DNA of 9,767 nt from an uncultured Bacteroidales bacterium (GTDB lineage: Bacteria > Bacteroidota > Bacteroidia > Bacteroidales > P3), in contig CALGCG010000049.1 of assembly GCA_937884485.1 (NCBI GenBank), positions 1 through 9,767 on the forward strand, given 5' to 3'. The position numbers and the translations under genes are program-made. The notes under the pieces are model-generated. The model did no database searches. It had not been told where the DNA came from and saw nothing but the letters and a program-made list of their open reading frames with translations. This document shows, piece after piece, positions 4,779 to 9,767 of this stretch. How positions within the stretch are numbered: position 1 is the first letter of the stretch; every line of letters begins with the position of its first letter.

Positions 4779-6743
4779 ATGCGACGTGTACTTACTTTCT
4801 TAGCGGCCATGGCCATCGCCATGGCCGCTTTGGCAAATCCTGTCGACAGCAAGACGGCTGCCCGGGTGGCCAATAGTTTCTGGTCTCACACCCTGGGTCT
4901 CAAGGGCAGTGTGCAGTTGGTCGACGGAAGTGCCGACTGGCCCTACAGCCACCTGCTGCTTTTCACCGCCGATGGCGGGGGCTTCGTGCTGATGCCGGCC
5001 GACGATGTGGCGCGCCCTGTACTGGCATATTCGACCACGGGAACTATCGACCCGAAGAATCTTCCCGCTCCGTTGCTGCCCATCTTGGAGCAGTACAATA
5101 GTGAAATCGCTGCCGCCCAAGAGGCCTTTGTCCAGACTGACCCCGACTGGGAGCGCCTACTGAACGGCCTTCCGCTGAAGGGCAATGCCAAAGACGGCGA
5201 GGCCGACTCGGTAGGACCCTTGGTGGAGACGCAGTGGTATCAGATGCAACCCTACAACCAGCTTTGCCCCGGCGGGTGCATGACGGGCTGCGTGGCCACA
5301 GCCATGTCGCAGGTGATGCGTTTCTGGCGCTATCCTGCCTTCGGCGAGGGCAGCCACACCTACACCAGCGATGGCGGCTATGGGGTGCTCTCGGCCGACT
5401 TTGCGCATACCGTCTACGACTGGGACCACATGCCTGTCCAGGTCTCTTCCTCTTCGTCTGCCGTGGAGCGGACGGCCGTGGCCACGCTGATGTACCATGT
5501 CGGCGTCAGCGTGCAGATGAGCTACAGCCCTATGCAGAGCGGCGCCGCCGCAGGGTCATACGACGGCGATACGTCTTCCTACTGCGCCCAGAACTCCTTC
5601 TGGCGCCATTTCCGCTACAACCGCCACACGCTCCAGTACCTCGTCAAGGGCAGCACCTCCGATGCCGACTGGACCGACCTCATGATTGCCGAGCTGCGCC
5701 ATCGCCGTCCCATCATGTACGACGGCACAAGTCCTGCGGGCGGACACTCGTTCATCTGCGACGGATTCGACAGCCGGCGCTACCTCCATTTCAACCTGGG
5801 CTTTGGCGGCAGCGGCGACGGATTCTATGCTGTCGGTGCCATCAACCATGGCTCCTATTCGTTCAACAATGGCAACAGTGCCATTGTAGGCATACAGCCC
5901 GAATACGGCCTCTACGTCAACGAGACCGCCCTCAGTGTCGACCGCGCCGGCGGCACACGGCAGGTGTGGCTGTCCACTTGCGACACCATCGATGCTCCTT
6001 GGACGGCCGTCAGCTCCGCCGCGTGGCTCACGCTGGCCGACACGTCGTTCACCCATCTGGGACAGGTGACCCTTACGGCGGAGGAAAACACCTCCGGCGC
6101 CGAGCGCACGGCCACCGTCACCTTCCGCCAGGCGGGCCGCGAGGCAGTGCTCACCATGACGCAGGCCGCCCACGGCGAAGAGGACTACTGCACCCTGACG
6201 GTGCACACCGAGTGCACCCGCGCAGGCACCTCGTGGGCCAACAATGCCCACATCTCCTTCGAGTCGCCCTCGGGCCTTGTCTACGGCACCGTCACCCATG
6301 CCACCACCGAGCGCCATGCCAGCACCACCGTCAGCGTGGCCCCCGGCCCCCTCGTGGTGCGCTACCACCGCGGCGGTGCGGCCGACCGCTACTACAACTA
6401 CTGGGTGCTCAGCCCGCAGGGCGACACCCTGGTGTCGGTGACGAACGCCTATTACAACGGCGGCGACGTCACCGTTGGAAACCCCTGTGGCGGTGTGGGT
6501 ATTGAGGCCCTTGAGGCGGCGACCCCGTCGCTGGCCGCCAGCCCCAATCCCGCGGCAGATGTGGTCACGCTCCATGGCCTGACGCCGGGCCGGAGGGTCA
6601 AGGTGTACGACATGAGGGGCCGCAAATGGCAGACCGTGGAGTGCCACGGCGCAACGGCGACCCTCGACGTCAGCCGCTGGCCGCGAGGTGTGTATGTGAT
6701 TGAAAGTGCAAGCAGTGGACGCAGCAAACTTGTGATTGAATAG
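4779..6743 (+). CDS. Secreted C10 (streptopain-like) cysteine protease with BACON and T9SS sorting domain
   Basis: This 654-residue multidomain exported protease belongs to the streptopain/interpain family. In order: signal peptide 1-19 (cleavage after MAALA); streptopain-type inhibitory prodomain about 20-145 (ARVANSFW, GGGFVLMPADDVARPVLAYS); peptidase C10 domain about 148-375 with catalytic Cys171 in CMTGCVATAMSQVM and His323 in GGHSFICDGF; BACON domain about 380-463; an unnamed beta domain about 470-570; and a type A T9SS C-terminal sorting domain about 583-654 (SPNPAADVVTLHGL, VYDMRGR, WPRGVYVI). It should be exported by Sec, carried across the outer membrane by the type IX system and often surface-anchored. 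The family's NWGWGG motif is NLGFGG here (339-344), so two conserved Trp are replaced. ATG at 4779 is preferred; a GTG at 4773 overlapping the previous stop would add two residues. It is the last gene of the operon. Confidence 0.95.
   Translation: MRRVLTFLAAMAIAMAALANPVDSKTAARVANSFWSHTLGLKGSVQLVDGSADWPYSHLLLFTADGGGFVLMPADDVARPVLAYSTTGTIDPKNLPAPLLPILEQYNSEIAAAQEAFVQTDPDWERLLNGLPLKGNAKDGEADSVGPLVETQWYQMQPYNQLCPGGCMTGCVATAMSQVMRFWRYPAFGEGSHTYTSDGGYGVLSADFAHTVYDWDHMPVQVSSSSSAVERTAVATLMYHVGVSVQMSYSPMQSGAAAGSYDGDTSSYCAQNSFWRHFRYNRHTLQYLVKGSTSDADWTDLMIAELRHRRPIMYDGTSPAGGHSFICDGFDSRRYLHFNLGFGGSGDGFYAVGAINHGSYSFNNGNSAIVGIQPEYGLYVNETALSVDRAGGTRQVWLSTCDTIDAPWTAVSSAAWLTLADTSFTHLGQVTLTAEENTSGAERTATVTFRQAGREAVLTMTQAAHGEEDYCTLTVHTECTRAGTSWANNAHISFESPSGLVYGTVTHATTERHASTTVSVAPGPLVVRYHRGGAADRYYNYWVLSPQGDTLVSVTNAYYNGGDVTVGNPCGGVGIEALEAATPSLAASPNPAADVVTLHGLTPGRRVKVYDMRGRKWQTVECHGATATLDVSRWPRGVYVIESASSGRSKLVIE
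4802..4829 (+). repeat. Perfect 12-bp inverted repeat in the protease signal-peptide codons
   Basis: AGCGGCCATGGC (4802-4813) and GCCATGGCCGCT (4818-4829) are perfect reverse complements separated by CATC. The resulting GC-rich mRNA hairpin begins 23 bases after the start of the protease gene and encodes the palindromic peptide AAMAIAMAA in the signal peptide. It could affect translation initiation or early elongation, but it may simply reflect Ala/Met codon use. Confidence 0.75.
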
Positions 6744-6750
6744 TGCATTT

Positions 6751-6812
6751 AGCCCCGCAGGGGCGGCACATGGACAAAGTGTCCTCGTGCCGGCCCTGCG
6801 GGGCTTTTTTTT
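6751..6812 (+). terminator. Long intrinsic terminator after the protease operon
   Basis: A 19-bp stem with a single mismatch pairs 6751-6769 (AGCCCCGCAGGGGCGGCAC) with 6787-6805, followed by eight T (6805-6812). The loop carries its own small hairpin, GGACA (6772-6776) with TGTCC (6780-6784). It starts eight bases after the protease stop and ends the + strand operon. No T-run exists on the - strand side, so it does not look like a bidirectional terminator for the convergent gene. The stem is unusually long and may also be a genomic palindromic (REP-like) repeat. Confidence 0.9.
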
Positions 6813-6840
6813 GTATTCGGTACTATCCGTTGGCGACGGC

Positions 6841-9489
6841 TCAGAGACTGTCGCCGGCCTCGGACGAGCCGTCCTTGGCGTTCTTCTCAAGCTCCAGCTT
6901 GCCGAAGCGCAGCGTGATGCCGGCGGAGATGTAGCGGCTGTTGGTCATCTTGTTGGTCGTGCTGCTGAGGTAGTAGGGGTTGGTGTTGTCCGAGCCCGAA
7001 CCGTAGCGGGCACCCCAGTTGAAGAGGTCCTGAATGTTGACGAAGACCGACAGCTTGCGCTTGAAGAAGTCGCTGCGCACACCCAGGTTGAGGCTGAAGC
7101 GGGCCTTGCGCTCGCTCATGAGGCTGAGGGTGGGCGAGGTGTAGTTGAACGAAGCCGTGGCCTGGTACTGGTTCCAGAGCTTGGCCCAGGCGTTGACGCG
7201 GATGCTGTAGGACCACTTGCTGTTGTCGTAGGCCTGGCCGCGGTAGTTGTCGAGGTGGTAGCCGTAGTTGTAGACGTTGGCGTAGAGGCGCACGTTGAAG
7301 AAGCCCGTGGGGCGGTAGGTCATGTTGAGGTTGGCGCCGTAGCGGTAGGAGGAGCCCATGTTGTAGGGCACGGAGTAGGAGACGATGCGCTCCAGGATGT
7401 CGTCGTACTCGGCGTCGGTGAGCGAGCTTATCTCATTGGTGCTCAAGCGGCCGTAGCCCTCGATGCCGATGTTGCCGAAGCTCACGAAGTATTTCTGCCA
7501 TCCGGCCTCCATCGAGTGGGTGTAGCTGGCGCTGAGGCCATTGGGGTTGCCGGTAGAGTAGGAGTCCTCGCCGTAGCGGCGGAAGGTGGAGACCTGCTCA
7601 TCGTCGGGATTGCGCATGCGCATGGAGTAGTTCAGTTTGAAGTTGTGCATGTCGTCGGTGCGGTAGGTGAGGTGGATGGAGGGGCGGAAGCTGTGGTTCC
7701 AGAGGGTGCCCTCGTCGGCCATGGCGTTCTCGCCGTAGCTGTAGGAAACATGTTCCAGGCCATAGCCCAGGCCGGTGCTGAGGGTGAAGTTGCCCCAGCG
7801 GCGGGTCCAGTTGACGTCGGCGTTGAGGCTCGTCTCGGCGCCGTCGAAGGTGTAGGTGCGGAGGGCGTCGACGCTGTCGTAGGTGTCGCCGCCATCGGTG
7901 GAGTAGAAGCGGCGGTACTCGTTGTCGCTCTGCGAGTGGTCGGCGCGGAGGCCGAAGCTGAGCTCGCCGTCGGCGGAGTAGGGGCGGTTGTAGCGGGCGT
8001 CGAGGCTCAGGTTGTAACTGTAGCTGTCGGTCTTCATGTAGCGGTCCTCGTCGCCGGGCAGGTTGTAGAGGGTGTAGTGGCGGTTGTAGTACTCGTCGCC
8101 GGTGTTGCGGCTGAAACGGCTGTTGAAACCGAGGCGCAGGTTGTGGCCCTGCTCGTCGAACTTCTTGGTGTAGTCGGCGCCGGCGTGGGCCATCCACGAG
8201 GGCGAGGTGGAGGTGTCGCCGATGGTGTAGGCCAGGGTGTCGAGGGGCATGTAGTAGTACTGCTCGGTGCTGCGGCCGGAGGTGGAGCGGTTGTAGTTGT
8301 AGAATCCGCCGGCGTCGACGGAGAGGTCGCTCGTGGAGTCTATCTCGTAGTTGATGTTCATGAAGAGGTTTCCGCTGTAGGAGCGGTTGCTGCTCTCGGC
8401 GGTGTCGGTCTGGTAGAGGGTGGTGTCGAAGTCCTCGCCGAGCACACCGCCTGTGTGGTCCTGGCGGCGCATGGACCACCCCTCGTTGGTGTTGTCGCGG
8501 TAGGAGTAGCGGCCGCTGGCGAAGAGGTTGATGCTCAGTTTCTCCTTGGCCCACATATAGCTTATCCACGGCGAGAGGAAGGGCTGGTTAGAGCCGTTGA
8601 GACCGAAGGAGACGAACTGGTTGCTCTTGATGTGCGCCGAGGTGACGATGTTGATCACCGCCTCGGCGTCGGTGGCATACTTGGCCGAGGGGTTGGTGAT
8701 GGTTTCGATGCGCGCCAGTGCGTTGGCCGGGAGGGTCTGCAGGTAGGTCTTGAGGTTCTCCTCGGTGAGCTTGGAGGGCTTGTCGTTGATCCATATCTCC
8801 ACGCTGCTGACGCCGCGCAGGGTCACGTTGCCCTCCACGTCCACCTCCACGCCCGGGGCGTTCTGCAGGGCGTCCTCGGTGGTGCCGGTCTGGATGGAGG
8901 GGTCGTCCTCGACATTGTATATGAGCTTCTCGCCGTCCATGGCGTAGAGGGGTTTCTCGGCGGTGATTTCGACGGCGTCGAGGGTCGTCGAGCCGGGCTT
9001 GACCTTGAGGGTGCCCAGGGCGGTGTTGTTGCTCACGCGGAACGGCACGAGGCGGTTCTGGTAGCCGATGGCGGAGATGCGCAGCAGGTAGGAGCCCTGC
9101 GGCACCTCGGTGATTTCGAACAGGCCGTCGAAGTTGGTGGAGCCGCCCTTGACGAAGGTGCTGTCCACCGAGTCGAGCACGGCCACATTGACGAAGGCCA
9201 GGAACTCGCCGCTCACCGAGTCGCGCAGCGAACCGACCACCTTGAAGGTGTCGCCCTCCTTCACTTTCTTTTTCTGCTTTACAGTGCTGGCGTTCTGGTC
9301 GTTCTGCATCTGGCTCCAGTCGCCCATCCGGGGGCGCTTGCCGCCGGGACGGCCTCCCTCGCCCATGGGCGGACGGCCGCCGGGACCGCCACCCGGACCG
9401 CCGGGCTGTGCATCGACGGCGGGCGCCGCCAACAAAATCATCAGCGCCAAAGTCAACATTTTCACAAGTCCTGTTCCCTGGAATCTCAT
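6841..9489 (-). CDS. Outer membrane beta-barrel (TonB-dependent receptor-like) protein
   Basis: This 882-residue outer membrane protein has a signal peptide (1-27, cleavage at AVDA before Q28) and a Gly/Pro/Arg-rich mature N terminus (28-55). A carboxypeptidase-regulatory-like beta domain follows (about 82-165: VVGSLRDSVSGEFLAFVNVAVLD, FDGLFEITEVPQGSYLLRISAIGY). Then comes a plug-like region (about 170-285, with LDAVEITAEK, ALQNAPGVEVD, GNVTLRG, IETITNPSAKY) and a large barrel of aromatic-rich alternating strands to a final ITLRFGKLEL near the C terminus. This matches the Bacteroidetes outer-membrane beta-barrel family related to TonB receptors, at normal length. Proteins of this family are thought to take up or sense substrates at the cell surface; the ligand cannot be predicted. 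An internal Met11 could also start a functional signal peptide. It is convergent with the protease operon and shares an 11-bp repeat array upstream with it, which hints at linked control. Confidence 0.93.
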   Translation of the reverse strand: MRFQGTGLVKMLTLALMILLAAPAVDAQPGGPGGGPGGRPPMGEGGRPGGKRPRMGDWSQMQNDQNASTVKQKKKVKEGDTFKVVGSLRDSVSGEFLAFVNVAVLDSVDSTFVKGGSTNFDGLFEITEVPQGSYLLRISAIGYQNRLVPFRVSNNTALGTLKVKPGSTTLDAVEITAEKPLYAMDGEKLIYNVEDDPSIQTGTTEDALQNAPGVEVDVEGNVTLRGVSSVEIWINDKPSKLTEENLKTYLQTLPANALARIETITNPSAKYATDAEAVINIVTSAHIKSNQFVSFGLNGSNQPFLSPWISYMWAKEKLSINLFASGRYSYRDNTNEGWSMRRQDHTGGVLGEDFDTTLYQTDTAESSNRSYSGNLFMNINYEIDSTSDLSVDAGGFYNYNRSTSGRSTEQYYYMPLDTLAYTIGDTSTSPSWMAHAGADYTKKFDEQGHNLRLGFNSRFSRNTGDEYYNRHYTLYNLPGDEDRYMKTDSYSYNLSLDARYNRPYSADGELSFGLRADHSQSDNEYRRFYSTDGGDTYDSVDALRTYTFDGAETSLNADVNWTRRWGNFTLSTGLGYGLEHVSYSYGENAMADEGTLWNHSFRPSIHLTYRTDDMHNFKLNYSMRMRNPDDEQVSTFRRYGEDSYSTGNPNGLSASYTHSMEAGWQKYFVSFGNIGIEGYGRLSTNEISSLTDAEYDDILERIVSYSVPYNMGSSYRYGANLNMTYRPTGFFNVRLYANVYNYGYHLDNYRGQAYDNSKWSYSIRVNAWAKLWNQYQATASFNYTSPTLSLMSERKARFSLNLGVRSDFFKRKLSVFVNIQDLFNWGARYGSGSDNTNPYYLSSTTNKMTNSRYISAGITLRFGKLELEKNAKDGSSEAGDSL

Positions 9490-9523
9490 TTCGTTCTTAT
9501 TGTAGGGGTTGATAAATAATAAA

Positions 9524-9552
9524 ATTATATTTTAGTATCTGCCGCCCAACAA
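9524..9552 (-). promoter_or_regulatory. Candidate promoter of the beta-barrel gene
   Basis: Read on the - strand, TTGTTG (9552-9547) and TATAAT (9529-9524) are separated by 17 bases, 34 bases before the ATG at 9489. TTTTG overlapping the upstream box also resembles the Bacteroidetes -33 element. The -7 box TAnnTTTG is not present, and the area is so AT-rich that chance matches are expected. Confidence 0.3.
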
Positions 9553-9578
9553 AACTTGCATCAAAAAACAAAAAAAGT

Positions 9579-9668
9579 CATACCCCTCCCAACTGCCTGA
9601 CAATCACCTACCATCTCCCTACCAACTCCCACCTCGGCGGGTGATGGCGGGGTGGGGAAGGGGTGGGG
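9579..9668 (-). repeat. Divergent array of 11-bp G-rich units (5 + 3), right copy
   Basis: On the - strand five head-to-tail units run toward the beta-barrel gene: GGTGGGAGTTG (9633-9623), GTAGGGAGATG (9622-9612), GTAGGTGATTG (9611-9601), TCAGGCAGTTG (9600-9590) and GGAGGGGTATG (9589-9579). After a 2-bp centre (9634-9635), three units run the other way on the + strand: GGCGGGTGATG (9636), GCGGGGTGGGG (9647) and AAGGGGTGGGG (9658). The design and total length (90 bp) equal the array at 1245-1334. In the direction of the - strand gene, the C-rich short arm comes first, then the G-rich long arm, then a T-rich stretch. The outer end is seven bases from the stop of the upstream partial gene. Confidence 0.8.
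9649..9668 (+). other. G-quadruplex motif
   Basis: Four runs of exactly four G are separated by loops of 1, 2 and 1 bases: 9649-9652, T, 9654-9657, AA, 9660-9663, T, 9665-9668. This is close to an ideal short-loop quadruplex sequence. It forms the outer two units of the right 11-bp array, on the + strand, which is the template strand for a - strand transcript reading out of the upstream gene. Confidence 0.75.
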
Positions 9669-9675
9669 AATGAAA

Positions 9676-9767
9676 TTACGTCGGAACGGCGTCCCTCGGC
9701 TTGTCTGCCGGCGGAGCAGGTTTATCGTCTTTCGGTATCGGTTTGTTGTTTTGCGATGCCGATTGTG
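9676..9767 (-). CDS. C-terminal end of an unidentified - strand gene (partial)
   Basis: One - strand frame is open from the window edge to a TAA at 9678-9676. It gives 29 residues rich in Lys, Pro, Asp and Asn, beginning QSASQNNKPIPKDDKP and ending RDAVPT. Such a flexible charged and proline-rich tail is plausible for the end of a real protein. The family cannot be told from the tail. If real, this gene is co-directional with the beta-barrel gene 187 bases downstream. Confidence 0.45.
   Translation of the reverse strand, partial: QSASQNNKPIPKDDKPAPPADKPRDAVPT

Noticed and set aside
5234..6505. Long + strand frame overlapping the protease gene.
   Set aside because: The product is Arg/His/Pro-rich without motifs; the other frame has catalytic residues, BACON and a T9SS domain.
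5556..6890. A 444-codon - strand frame opposite the protease gene.
   Set aside because: No signal peptide or domains, Ala/Gly/Arg/His-rich, and it crosses the operon terminator; an antisense shadow.
6736..9519. A 927-codon open frame on the + strand, antisense to the beta-barrel gene.
   Set aside because: Its product is a low-complexity run of Val, Ala, Gly, Glu and His without domains, whereas the - strand frame gives a signal peptide, regulatory-like domain, plug and barrel. The open frame follows from the GC-rich codon use of the true gene.
1291..9633. The inverted 17-base match (1291-1307 and 9617-9633) as terminal inverted repeats of an 8.3-kb transposon.
   Set aside because: No transposase or integrase lies between, no target duplication is visible, and the match is part of degenerate 11-bp arrays that are each internally mirrored.
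9670..9767. A + strand frame starting with ATG at 9670 and open to the window end.
   Set aside because: Its product is extremely Arg-rich (MKLRRNGVPRLVCRRSR...), typical of a shadow; the - strand tail is more protein-like.

Overview
The window looks like chromosome of a Bacteroidales bacterium (Prevotella/Muribaculaceae-like, fairly GC-rich). Three things point there: a C10 cysteine protease with BACON and type A type-IX-secretion (T9SS) C-terminal domains, an 'outer membrane beta-barrel' TonB-receptor relative with an N-terminal carboxypeptidase-regulatory-like domain, and several short lipoproteins behind an ECF sigma factor. Species cannot be set from the sequence.

Layout. Bases 1-37 are the 3' end of a 5S rRNA, followed by a strong intrinsic terminator (45-74) that closes an rRNA operon. 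A stand-alone, visibly AT-richer gene (131-1219) encodes an unrecognised protein with three membrane segments. After an intergenic region carrying an unusual array of 11-bp G-rich units (1245-1334) comes a compact seven-gene + strand cluster. Its order is ECF sigma factor (1497-1982), single-pass membrane protein in the anti-sigma position (1992-2342), lipoprotein (2339-2986), two tandem paralogous lipoproteins (3020-3499, 3505-3960), a lipoprotein with an InlB-type repeat domain (3988-4776) and a secreted C10 cysteine protease (4779-6743). Gaps are 2 to 33 bases or overlaps, and a long hairpin terminator (6751-6812) ends the cluster. Convergent on the - strand is an 882-residue outer-membrane beta-barrel receptor-like protein (6841-9489). 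Its upstream region holds a second 11-bp array (9579-9668) with a G-quadruplex motif, and then the last codons of another - strand gene (9676-9767).

How the parts may work together (inference). The sigma factor and small membrane protein form a plausible cell-surface signalling pair controlling an envelope programme of four lipoproteins and one exported protease. The protease has a signal peptide, an inhibitory prodomain, a catalytic domain, BACON, a further beta domain and a T9SS signal. The lipoproteins are candidates for surface partners, substrates or self-protection factors of the protease.

Most novel observation. The two intergenic arrays have the same design: three 11-bp units pointing one way, a 2-bp centre, then five units pointing the other way, 90 bp in all. 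At each site the five-unit arm points toward the downstream gene (the sigma operon on +, the barrel protein on -). All 16 units share GG at positions 4-5. This looks like a repeated regulatory or RNA-structural element that no standard feature type describes.
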